Shown here: positions 7,602 through 14,647 of the stretch, one piece after another | How the letters are laid out: each line of letters begins with the position of its first letter | How positions within the stretch are numbered: position 1 is the first letter of the stretch | DNA from: a virus | Direction: 5' to 3' (one strand) | Virus record (IMG/VR): IMGVR_UViG_3300018005_000012 | Span: 27,435-91,434 of that record | DNA: 64,000 nucleotides | Program-made: the position numbers and the translations under genes | Notes under the pieces: generated by a model | The model's database searches: none | Told to the model about the DNA's origin: nothing | What the model saw: only the letters and a program-made list of their open reading frames with translations

Positions 7602-8561
7602 ATGAACATATCCAGAAAGACAGCAACACGAGTTCTTCCTTCACTCATAGTCGCAACTCTACTTGTTCTGGCCATCATGATACCAGTAGTGTTGGCATGG
7701 AACGGAACCTGTAGCGAAACCTATCCATCAGACACTAACCTTGGCACAGCATCCGTATCAGCAAACGGAATTTATCATGTTGTGCAAGGAGACCCATTCA
7801 CAATTCCTAGTCTCACTGGTTGGTGTTGGAATCTGAATGTGAATGTGCCAACGAAGGGCACGACCACAACCACAGTAACTTCGCCTACCACTACAACTAA
7901 GACGATGCCGACTACAGTGACGAGCACCGTTACTGGCCCAACAACAACTAAGACCGCTACAACAACCCTTCCAGCAAATACAGTGACAAACACACAAACT
8001 TCTACAGAAACGCAAAGTGTCACTACAACTGAAACAGAGACCCTTCCGGTCACTACTACACAGACTCTTACACAGACTAGCACCGAAGTCCAGACTCAGA
8101 GTGTAACGCAAACTGAGACAACAACCGTAACTAACACGGTAACTGGTGAGGGTCAGAATGTGACTGAGACAGTAACAGAGACTAACACACAAGTTGTTCC
8201 TGTAGTAACGACTCAGACTGTTACAGAAACAACAACAGAGTTTGGTATTGGATTTGTTACTCAAGTGATAACAACGACTCTACCGAACCCGAACACTGTT
8301 ACTCAGACCACAACTCAGACTAACACCCAACCGACCACAGTAACGGCACAAGGCCCAACGATAACAACGACAGAACAGGGGCCGACTGGAACCGTAACAC
8401 ACACAGTCACACAAACTGTCACTCACACACCACTAACCACTCCTCCGCCCACTGGCAACTTCCCCATCTTAGGACTTCCGTTCCTAGTATGGCTTTGGGT
8501 ATTGGTGGCTGGCGGCTGTGGTATCGTCATAGGTTACACCGTCACACGGAAGAAACCGTAA
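7602..8561 (+). CDS. Thr-rich, membrane-anchored surface protein
   Basis: 319 residues. A signal peptide or N-terminal membrane segment (about 10-33) leads to a small Cys-containing ectodomain (NGTCSETYPS ... TGWCWNLNV) and then about 190 residues of very Thr/Val-rich low-complexity sequence with TVTETxT-like repeats (about 85-275). A C-terminal membrane helix (about 285-312) and a basic tail (TRKKP) follow. This is the layout of archaeal O-glycosylated cell-surface proteins: head outside, mucin-like stalk, anchor. It may decorate the infected cell (superinfection exclusion, adhesion) or be released with virions. Low-complexity DNA makes the opposite strand appear open as well. Confidence 0.75.
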   Translation: MNISRKTATRVLPSLIVATLLVLAIMIPVVLAWNGTCSETYPSDTNLGTASVSANGIYHVVQGDPFTIPSLTGWCWNLNVNVPTKGTTTTTVTSPTTTTKTMPTTVTSTVTGPTTTKTATTTLPANTVTNTQTSTETQSVTTTETETLPVTTTQTLTQTSTEVQTQSVTQTETTTVTNTVTGEGQNVTETVTETNTQVVPVVTTQTVTETTTEFGIGFVTQVITTTLPNPNTVTQTTTQTNTQPTTVTAQGPTITTTEQGPTGTVTHTVTQTVTHTPLTTPPPTGNFPILGLPFLVWLWVLVAGGCGIVIGYTVTRKKP

Positions 8562-8567
8562 AGGGAC

Positions 8568-8585
8568 TCAGGGATTAGTCCCTGA
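8568..8585. terminator. Hairpin between convergent genes
   Basis: TCAGGGA-TTAG-TCCCTGA: 7-bp stem with a 4-nt loop, followed by TTCCTTCCCCCTTTT. It lies between the converging genes ending at 8561 and 8599 and could serve both. Confidence 0.5.
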
Positions 8586-8598
8586 TTCCTTCCCCCTT

Positions 8599-8910
8599 TT
8601 AAATAAGAACGTGCAAGAAGTAGAGTATCGTTGCTAAGGCCGCACCAGACGCAATTACTCCGCCTATGGTAGCGAAGAGTTTAATCGTAAAGTCCCTGTA
8701 GTCTGTGCCCTTCTGCACTCCTCTTTCGAGAACACCAACACGCTCTGCCAAGACAGTGCTGTTGTGATTCATAATGGCACAACTCTCTTTAATCGAGTCT
8801 ATCTTCACTCCAAGTGTGGCTCTATCGGCTTTGCTCTCAGCAATGAAATCAGTCAACTTATCATTCAGTTGAAGTAACAAATCTCGTGTGGTTGAACCAT
8901 TCTCAGCCAT
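8599..8910 (-). CDS. Coiled-coil protein with C-terminal membrane anchor (XhlA-like)
   Basis: 103 residues from ATG 8910, which overlaps the TGA of the upstream gene (GTG 8913 is possible). The N-terminal 70 residues are helical and coiled-coil-like (LLQLNDKLTDFIAESKAD, LAERVGVLERGV). One membrane helix (LFATIGGVIASGAALATILY) sits at the C-terminus. This is the layout of XhlA-type holin accessory proteins and of membrane-tethered coiled coils generally. A lysis role is a guess. Confidence 0.6.
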   Translation of the reverse strand: MAENGSTTRDLLLQLNDKLTDFIAESKADRATLGVKIDSIKESCAIMNHNSTVLAERVGVLERGVQKGTDYRDFTIKLFATIGGVIASGAALATILYFLHVLI

Positions 8911-9755
8911 CACGCTTCACCCTTCTCTGGCGTTGGCTCTGAGGGAGTGGGCGAAGTCAGACTTCTCATATACTCTCTTGGCGAGGCCATATGGATAGTC
9001 TCTTCGGGTGGTTCTTCGACTGTCTCTTCTGGCGTTGGGAAGCCCATCTCCTTTGCCTCCTTTAGTGCTGTCATGATACTGTTGACGACCTCAATCGCAC
9101 TATCTATGTCCTCGAAGTCCAAGTCTTCGATAGTGGCCAAATAACTCTCGATTCCCTGAACGAGATTGGTTGCATCAGTTAAAGCATCAGTCAAGACCGA
9201 CTTGACCATCTTAGCATCAAGCGGTGCTTCCTCTTCCCCTTTACTTGCTTCTTGATAAGTCTTACAAGGGCAATCTGCCGCACCGGGAAAATAAGAGGTG
9301 GGTGCATGACAACCATCTTCTTGATGATAACCTTCTACATGACCACATACACACTTGCCCTCTTCCTCTCGCATGGGTATGTCTTCTGGAGCAGTGAACG
9401 GTGTCCTTTTAGTTGCAAACTCTCCAGTCTCGGCTTGGTGTTGACTTACATGATGACTCCTCTTTTCGGGGTCAGAAGGTAGTTTGTTTCCACAGACTGG
9501 ACACGGATGGCCTGATTCCTCATCCTCACTTCTGCTTACCTCAATAGGCTCGGTGGGTGAGACCTTACTGTTAGGAGTAAGACACTCTTCGGCTTTTCTG
9601 AGAGCATCTTCAGCCTTCTCGTAGTAGGCCATCTCAGTCCCCCTTACCTTATCAATCTCAGTCATAGGGTCGTCCCGACTGTAGAACTCTTCGGCCTTAG
9701 AGACATCCTCTTCGGCCTTCTGAAGCAGGGCTGGCCAACTCAGTTTGTAACTCAT
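8910..9755 (-). CDS. Acidic C2H2 zinc-finger protein with helical ends
   Basis: 281 residues. The helical N-terminus (about 1-60) is rich in Glu/Lys/Ala. A C2H2 finger (CPVCGNKL...HHVSQHQ, about 85-110) and a second Cys/His cluster (CVCGHVEGYHQ...CPCKT, about 135-170) follow, then a helical domain (about 180-245) and a Pro/Glu-rich tail. It belongs to the acidic finger family also seen at 258, 34663, 43411 and 44570. Start ATG 9755; the likely TATA box (9785-9793) sits 34 nt upstream, leaving a short leader. Function unknown; DNA- or virion-associated roles are plausible. Confidence 0.7.
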   Translation of the reverse strand: MSYKLSWPALLQKAEEDVSKAEEFYSRDDPMTEIDKVRGTEMAYYEKAEDALRKAEECLTPNSKVSPTEPIEVSRSEDEESGHPCPVCGNKLPSDPEKRSHHVSQHQAETGEFATKRTPFTAPEDIPMREEEGKCVCGHVEGYHQEDGCHAPTSYFPGAADCPCKTYQEASKGEEEAPLDAKMVKSVLTDALTDATNLVQGIESYLATIEDLDFEDIDSAIEVVNSIMTALKEAKEMGFPTPEETVEEPPEETIHMASPREYMRSLTSPTPSEPTPEKGEA

Positions 9756-9784
9756 CCTATATCAAGTCTTTATAGGGTTGGGAA

Positions 9785-9793
9785 CTATTTAAA
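9785..9793 (-). promoter_or_regulatory. TATA box for the 9755 operon
   Basis: TTTAAATAG (minus strand) centred 34 nt before ATG 9755, slightly further than usual. Confidence 0.55.
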
Positions 9794-9802
9794 GGTGCTG
9801 TC

Positions 9803-10495
9803 CTACAGCAATTCATGAGGCGACTTCAGAAAGACTTTCCAATCTATCGGAGTCGGTTTACGCTGGTAGAGTTGATAGAACTCATTGACGTAGTTCTCTG
9901 GATATTGGCTCCGTCTCAGAATCTCTTGAAGTGAGAGAGTAGGGTCTACTGGGATTTTCCATCGCACAGGGGTAGGATGCTCAGGGTCAACCGAGTGCTT
10001 GGTGAGGGTGATGCGACAAATCCTGTCCAGACTTATGAAGACTCGCTTATCGTGAAGATACTGAAGCCAAGTGGCTAGGTTCCAATAGAGTTCGTCCCGA
10101 TACTCACGCAACTCTTTGTAGGTAGCGGGAGTGATGTAGATGTAGAAGTGGAAACCCTTACCCGCACTGAAGAACATATCCACGTTGTTCCAGAACCGAG
10201 TGCCAAAGAACTTTGCCTTCTCCAAGACACTGGTGAAGGTATCACCATCTTTCACATCTATGTCTACAAAGAGTCGGTTAATCACCACTGCATCCTTCTG
10301 CTCTTGTGGCCACTCTTTGGTCTTAAGAGGGGCATAGAATGGGAAGTAGGCATCTTCAACCCCAATCAATCTATCTAATACATAACTATAATATTCGCTG
10401 ATTGTGCTCACATGGTATCTATACAACCCTACGTCTGCCGGAATCTGAGGCAGGTCTCTGTCCCAATAGGCTTTCGCCAGACTAAGTAATGGCAT
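9803..10495 (-). CDS. Archaeo-eukaryotic primase (AEP), small-subunit-like
   Basis: About 230 residues (start ATG 10495; TTG 10510 possible, both overlapping the helicase gene). AEP motifs are present in order: LFVDIDVKDG (motif I, two catalytic Asp, near 75), SAGKGFHFYI (motif II, sGxGxH, near 108) and SLDRICRITLTKHS (motif III region, near 155). AEPs synthesise RNA/DNA primers. There is no zinc-ribbon or fused helicase domain, so partners must come from other genes: the MCM-like helicase directly upstream and the small helix-bundle protein at 13724 are candidates. Confidence 0.85.
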   Translation of the reverse strand: MPLLSLAKAYWDRDLPQIPADVGLYRYHVSTISEYYSYVLDRLIGVEDAYFPFYAPLKTKEWPQEQKDAVVINRLFVDIDVKDGDTFTSVLEKAKFFGTRFWNNVDMFFSAGKGFHFYIYITPATYKELREYRDELYWNLATWLQYLHDKRVFISLDRICRITLTKHSVDPEHPTPVRWKIPVDPTLSLQEILRRSQYPENYVNEFYQLYQRKPTPIDWKVFLKSPHELL

Positions 10496-11828
10496 ATTTG
10501 ATTGAGTCAAGATTCATGGCCTTTATTTGTTCCACATAAGTCTGAGCCTGTTCAATTACATCGTCCACAATCTTCTCCAAGTCGCCCACCATCAGAACCT
10601 CCACTGCGGCCAATCTTGGCAGATTGTCCACCAGAGCACAATTCAAAGCCCCACCCCGAATGTGAGGGAAGGAGTGAGCGTAGTGGGCTTTGAGAAAGGA
10701 TGAGACTTCTATTATCTCACAATTCTCAATCTCCTCAAAAAGCCCTCTCTCATAGACAGGTGTATTGCAAAAGTCCCGAACCTTGTGATTGAACCAGAAC
10801 TTCCTCAGAGTCAGGGTTATCCTCTCTTCTAAGGCCCGATAGTCATCAATCAATCCCTTGTGCAAATCGCTGTCGTATCCCATATCTTGTAGCGGAGCAT
10901 AGTCTCCATATGCGAGAATCCCAAACCGTCTCCCCATTGCGTAACTATTTCTGCAAAGGAAGCCGAGAATATCTCTGAAGACGGAGACATGAGTTCCCTG
11001 TAGAGCGAGAGGATTGGCCGTCACTACAAAGGGACACGCACCTGTCACCGATAGTGTTGTGCCACCGCCAGCCACCGTTGCCCTTCCCGATTCCAGAAAG
11101 CCCAACAAGAATCCTGCCATGTTCTCTACCGTCTGGCTCTCAATCTGGTCTATGGCAAGCGGATAGTATTGCTCATGGAACAAGCCGTAAGCCTTGTCGT
11201 CAGTCCACTTGGCCGACCCTAGAAGGGTGTTCTTGGTGGCCTTATCAATCAGTCTACCAGCCAACTCGAAGAAGGTGCTCTTGCCAGTGTTGGGCGGGGT
11301 AATCTGCAACTCGTGAGGCTGATACCTCATGACATAGCCTCTTGGCAGGGTGGCCCTGTTAGCCAAAACCAGAGCAGGGTCTCTTGTGCAATTGTATTCC
11401 ATGATGCCCTTGATGAGATTGTTATACTCTTCGGTGGGTTTGTCAGCCACAACATCGAGCCACCTACCAAGAGTAGCGTCATTGAACTGATAGTCCGTCC
11501 CGAAAACATACATTCCCAAATCGTTCCATTCTTCGAGCCTTGGGTCGCCTCTCTGAATCTTATTCATGATGTAACCCTGCTCCTTCAGTTCAAAAATCCC
11601 ATCTAAATCCTTAATAGTCATCTCAGTGAGAGGTAAGGCAGACTTCTTGCTATGGATAACACTCTTGGTATCCACGATGTAGATAGGCGGAGTTATCACT
11701 GTCGGATAGGCCCGATAGAGTTTGGCCCCAACGGTAATGAAGATTCCGTTGTCAGTCTTCTCAATCTCCGACTTCTGATAGATGGGTTCGACTTGCTCAA
11801 ACGTATTGAGCACTTTGTTTTCGGACAA
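10482..11828 (-). CDS. MCM-like AAA+ replicative helicase
   Basis: 448 residues. AAA+ core: Walker A PPNTGKST near 178, Walker B YPLAIDQIES near 223, then SGRATVAGGGTTLSVTG and sensor-1 FVVTANP near 265. The Walker B, hairpin and sensor-1 order resembles the MCM family (pre-sensor-1 hairpin before an 'ANP'-type sensor), with Gln in place of the usual Glu after the Walker B Asp. The N-terminal 165 residues are not recognised as the MCM N-domain. Start TTG 11828 sits 27 nt below a TATA box. Co-transcribed with, and overlapping, the primase gene. Expected role: hexameric fork helicase; an SF3-type assignment is the alternative. Confidence 0.75.
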   Translation of the reverse strand: MSENKVLNTFEQVEPIYQKSEIEKTDNGIFITVGAKLYRAYPTVITPPIYIVDTKSVIHSKKSALPLTEMTIKDLDGIFELKEQGYIMNKIQRGDPRLEEWNDLGMYVFGTDYQFNDATLGRWLDVVADKPTEEYNNLIKGIMEYNCTRDPALVLANRATLPRGYVMRYQPHELQITPPNTGKSTFFELAGRLIDKATKNTLLGSAKWTDDKAYGLFHEQYYPLAIDQIESQTVENMAGFLLGFLESGRATVAGGGTTLSVTGACPFVVTANPLALQGTHVSVFRDILGFLCRNSYAMGRRFGILAYGDYAPLQDMGYDSDLHKGLIDDYRALEERITLTLRKFWFNHKVRDFCNTPVYERGLFEEIENCEIIEVSSFLKAHYAHSFPHIRGGALNCALVDNLPRLAAVEVLMVGDLEKIVDDVIEQAQTYVEQIKAMNLDSIKYAIT

Positions 11829-11850
11829 CTACTTACCCTTCGTGAGTATC

Positions 11851-11859
11851 CTATTTAAC
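11851..11859 (-). promoter_or_regulatory. TATA box for the helicase-primase operon
   Basis: GTTAAATAG (minus strand) centred 27 nt before TTG 11828; divergent from the box at 11878. Confidence 0.65.
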
Positions 11860-11877
11860 TGTTCTCACCCATAATTC

Positions 11878-11886
11878 TTTAAATAG
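11878..11886 (+). promoter_or_regulatory. TATA box for the acidic protein at 11911
   Basis: TTTAAATAG centred 29 nt upstream of ATG 11911. An out-of-frame ATG at 11903 lies closer and is not used by the long frame. Confidence 0.65.
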
Positions 11887-11910
11887 GCCGATTGCGTAGG
11901 GTATGGTAGC

Positions 11911-12579
11911 ATGGCAGAGACGGAGAAGCCAGTTGAGAAGCCGACAAAAGAGGCATTGGAAGACCTTTATCCAGATGTGGATATGCCCCACCTTCAGACT
12001 GTCATTCAACTGCTCTATCACACTGGCTATGAGATTGACGACATTGAGAGCATGGATGCCACTCCCTATGTAAGAGTCTATGTGGGTGGTGAAGAGTGGT
12101 TCATCATGAGCGATACTGAGGCCGATGAATATGCCGAAGAGGACGCAGAGAACTTGTTTGACGAGATGGAAATGGATGCGTTGCCCGGAGACTGGCCCGA
12201 CTTCATAATGAACAAAGATGACTTCGATAGTGCTCTGGCTGAAGCCATTCAGAACTACATTGAAACCGCTAGAGAGGAGCCGTCCAACGACCCTACAACC
12301 TACGATAGCAAACTAGACGAGGAGATGGCCGGAGCCAATACCGCCTCAGAACAGGACTTCGAGGATTATCTCACTACTCAATGGGTTCCAGATGGAGACG
12401 TTATCCAGTGGTTCATCAGCGAGTATGGCCACGAAGCCTTTAAGGAGACAGCCAATGTTGATACTGCGGCTCTCGCCAAACACATCATGGAAACAGATGG
12501 CAGGGGTTCCATCATCTCTGACTACAATGGAGAAGAGATTGACCTTGGTAAAGGTTACTACGCCTACAGATTAGCATAA
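11911..12579 (+). CDS. Acidic hypothetical protein
   Basis: 222 residues, strongly acidic throughout (runs such as EADEYAEEDAENLFDEMEMD). The last 50 residues (KHIMETDGRGSIISDY, then a Tyr-rich YYAYRLA end) resemble short C-terminal modules seen in phage early proteins, and such acidic proteins can be DNA mimics. No family can be named with confidence. It begins the plus-strand replication unit (RadA-like, helix-bundle, PolB), though the next gene has its own promoter. Confidence 0.65.
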   Translation: MAETEKPVEKPTKEALEDLYPDVDMPHLQTVIQLLYHTGYEIDDIESMDATPYVRVYVGGEEWFIMSDTEADEYAEEDAENLFDEMEMDALPGDWPDFIMNKDDFDSALAEAIQNYIETAREEPSNDPTTYDSKLDEEMAGANTASEQDFEDYLTTQWVPDGDVIQWFISEYGHEAFKETANVDTAALAKHIMETDGRGSIISDYNGEEIDLGKGYYAYRLA

Positions 12580-12584
12580 AATCC

Positions 12585-12593
12585 TTTTATACC
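12585..12593 (+). promoter_or_regulatory. TATA box for the RadA-like to PolB operon
   Basis: TTTTATACC centred 25 nt upstream of ATG 12614; AAGGGTAGCCT directly precedes the ATG. Confidence 0.7.
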
Positions 12594-12613
12594 CTGCTAA
12601 CGAAGGGTAGCCT

Positions 12614-13594
12614 ATGAAATTCCTCGAATTAGACGAACCCATGATACCATACATCTGTATGGGAACCTGCGGTAAGAAGCAGGCCGGAAAGAGCCTCTAC
12701 TCTCGTGAGTTGGGCTATAAGATAATCAAAGAAGAGGGGGGCGAAATTCTATGGCTGTCCACCGAAGAGCCTACTGACTTCATGTTCACCATCGAGATTG
12801 AAGAGCATGAGGGGTGGGATAAGGTCTTCGCTAAGAAGTATGGTGTCGAACCTATCGTCCATTGGGAGTATCTTCCGAATGCGGAAGAGGTCATGCGATA
12901 CATCGGAGTGGATGGCAGAATCATCATTACTGAGGCAGAACCAGTCGAACCTAAACCTCTGAAAGACATAAAGGGAGAGACACCAGAAGCGAGAGCAAAG
13001 AGAGAAGAGGAAGTCAAGAAAGCGGCAAACGACAGACAGAAGGGCATCAAGTTGGAGTTCAAGACCATTAAGGTGGACACCGACCATTCGCCACTCGCCA
13101 AGATGCTGGAAGAGCACGACATCCGTTACATCGTTCTCGACTCCCTTACCACGCCATTCGACCAACTCCTAATAGGTGGGAGACAGAACTTCGGCATCAG
13201 AGCACAACTTGAGGAAGCCTTCCTGAACACCACTCAACAGTTGGTCGTCAAGAGGGGCAAAGTGACCAAAAAGAACATCTACGTCATGACCACCAATCAC
13301 ATCACCAACGACCCAACAGACCGTTTCACAAAACTGATGATTGAAAAGGAGTTAGTAGAGAAGGGTGGTGGGGCGGTGGGTTACAATCTCAAAGTCCTCT
13401 ACGGCTTCAAACCAAAGCAAACGCCTCACGGTTCGAGAGAGGTCTGGGTGATAAGGTTCCCCAACCTACCGGACTATGGCAAGATGTATAACCTACTCAT
13501 CACCAACAAGGGCTTCACCAAGACATCGAAAGACGAATTGAAGGATGTAAAAGAAGAGCAAAAGGCTGAGAGAAAAGAAGCGAAAGAAGCATGA
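12614..13594 (+). CDS. RecA/RadA-superfamily ATPase
   Basis: 326 residues. Walker A MGTCGKKQAGKSLYS near 17-30 and Walker B IRYIVLDSLTTPF near 170, followed by GRQNFGIRAQLEEAF and IYVMTTNHIT, the layout of RadA/DnaB-like RecA cores (GRQ...L, then VTNQ-like). A charged insertion (about 105-150) separates the Walker motifs, and a Lys/Glu-rich tail ends the protein. It lacks the helix-hairpin-helix N-domain of host RadA. Likely roles are strand exchange, recombination mediation or a replication accessory ATPase. First gene of a tightly overlapping operon ending with PolB. Confidence 0.75.
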   Translation: MKFLELDEPMIPYICMGTCGKKQAGKSLYSRELGYKIIKEEGGEILWLSTEEPTDFMFTIEIEEHEGWDKVFAKKYGVEPIVHWEYLPNAEEVMRYIGVDGRIIITEAEPVEPKPLKDIKGETPEARAKREEEVKKAANDRQKGIKLEFKTIKVDTDHSPLAKMLEEHDIRYIVLDSLTTPFDQLLIGGRQNFGIRAQLEEAFLNTTQQLVVKRGKVTKKNIYVMTTNHITNDPTDRFTKLMIEKELVEKGGGAVGYNLKVLYGFKPKQTPHGSREVWVIRFPNLPDYGKMYNLLITNKGFTKTSKDELKDVKEEQKAERKEAKEA

Positions 13595-13746
13595 CTCAAT
13601 TAGCCAATGAAAAGGAGTTGGAAAAGGCACGAGAGTCATCAGTAGAGTTGTTGGATAGAGAGGCTCGTCTCCAACTTCTAAAGGACAACCTAAACGAAAT
13701 CAAAAGGAGAGTAGAAATAAGACATGAGCAACTTAGACAAGTTTAA
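13591..13746 (+). CDS. Small coiled-coil protein (51 aa)
   Basis: Starts with ATGA on the stop of the RadA-like gene and overlaps the next start by 23 nt. Almost entirely charged helix (ELEKARESSVELLDREARLQ). It begins MTQLANEKEL, similar to the starts of the two small genes at 14122 and 14307. Function unknown; the tight coupling suggests a replication accessory factor. Confidence 0.6.
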   Translation: MTQLANEKELEKARESSVELLDREARLQLLKDNLNEIKRRVEIRHEQLRQV

Positions 13747-14125
13747 TACAGCCAACTTCAAGGCCCAATTCCATACGGAAGGGGAATACACCGGAAGCGG
13801 AGACATGGGCGGCAGTTACGAGTATATCGCCAAACTCCTGCTCAATCCTGTATCGGATGGTCGGAACAGACTCCTATGGTTGGTTCTGGCTCCCTATGCT
13901 GTATCCATCCTCAAACTGGATAGAGAGAAGGCCATAGACTTGGTGACAGAATACATAAAAGCCTGTCACGAACTCAAACCCTGTCAGGATGTGATTGATA
14001 AGGTGGAGCAATATGTGGACAATGCGGCAAACGTGGAGAACGGATTAAAGCCGCCTCACTTGGATACTCTCCAACAGAGCGACCCAGAACTATATGAGAT
14101 AGTTCAAGAGGCGATTAGAGAATGA
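13724..14125 (+). CDS. Helix-bundle protein, possible PriX/primase-accessory subunit
   Basis: 133 residues. The core LLNPVSDGRNRLLWLVLAPY, the repeat helices up to ACHELKPCQDV, and GLKPPHLDTL resemble the helix-bundle domain found in the primase subunit PriX and at the C-terminus of plasmid pRN1-type primase-polymerases ('P.DGR..L....APY'). In those proteins the domain helps bind template and initiating nucleotide. The viral AEP at 9803 lacks this part, so the two could form a split primase. The similarity is from memory of the pattern and needs a profile search. Confidence 0.5.
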   Translation: MSNLDKFNTANFKAQFHTEGEYTGSGDMGGSYEYIAKLLLNPVSDGRNRLLWLVLAPYAVSILKLDREKAIDLVTEYIKACHELKPCQDVIDKVEQYVDNAANVENGLKPPHLDTLQQSDPELYEIVQEAIRE

Positions 14126-14310
14126 GTCTAGCCAATGAGGAACAACTTTTAGAAGCGAAGTTCGAGTCCTTCATACCATTTCGTCCTTTGCTTTTGGATG
14201 AACACAAAGCAATTTTTGTAATGATTAACTCAAAGGTAGTTGACGATTGGTTTGTGCTGACCGTTAAATTGACTAATGGAGACACAATAGTATTTGGTGA
14301 GATGAGATGA
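14122..14310 (+). CDS. Small hypothetical protein (62 aa)
   Basis: ATGA overlap with the previous gene. It begins MSLANEEQLLEAK and ends in a beta-rich half (WFVLTVKLTNGDTIVFGEMR). No family is recognised. Its first bases are almost identical to those of the frame at 14307. Confidence 0.55.
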   Translation: MSLANEEQLLEAKFESFIPFRPLLLDEHKAIFVMINSKVVDDWFVLTVKLTNGDTIVFGEMR

Positions 14311-14456
14311 GTCTAGCCAACCAACAGGAACTTGATGAGACCAGAGAACCGTGGTGGTCACACTTGGATTCTACAACCTACGCATCAATAACGATTCCAA
14401 CTTGTATGTATGGGATGCCCCGTATCCATGTCTCAAGAGAGGCGATTTCAGAATGA
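14307..14456 (+). CDS. Possible small protein (49 aa)
   Basis: ATGA overlap with the previous stop; begins MSLANQQELDETREPWW, sharing the start of the 14122 gene. It overlaps the better-supported 14351 frame by about 105 nt, so either only one is translated or this is a decayed duplicate of the 14122 gene. Confidence 0.35.
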   Translation: MSLANQQELDETREPWWSHLDSTTYASITIPTCMYGMPRIHVSREAISE

Positions 14457-14647
14457 TTCCCTTCTATCTCTTAGTCAATCAAGTGGAACTTGCTCGTGCA
14501 AAACACGCCAAGTGCCCTAGTAAGCACTCGTGGAATTTAGAGATTGATACTTGCAAAGACTGTGGAATCTTGAGAGAAGAATACGAGGACTTCATCGTTG
14601 CAAAACTTACCTTAAGAGAGGCGTTTGGAATTGATACCATTCGATAG
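14351..14647 (+). CDS. Hypothetical zinc-binding protein (98 aa)
   Basis: Start GTG 14351 or 14354 (no ATG; the frame opens after a TGA at 14336). It carries KCPSKHSWNLEIDTCKDCG, a likely Cys/His zinc site, and a helical end overlapping the TTG start of PolB by 23 nt. The overlap and the Cys pattern support it as a member of the replication operon. Confidence 0.5.
   Translation: MVVTLGFYNLRINNDSNLYVWDAPYPCLKRGDFRMIPFYLLVNQVELARAKHAKCPSKHSWNLEIDTCKDCGILREEYEDFIVAKLTLREAFGIDTIR

Noticed and set aside
7758-8264. Cys/Ser-rich open frame opposite the Thr-rich surface protein
   Set aside because: ACA/ACT-rich codons read as Cys/Ser/Val on the other strand; it is a compositional shadow.
11903-11910. 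ATG 11903 as start of the gene after the box at 11878
   Set aside because: It opens an Arg-rich frame out of register with the long acidic frame, which starts at ATG 11911 at the standard promoter distance.
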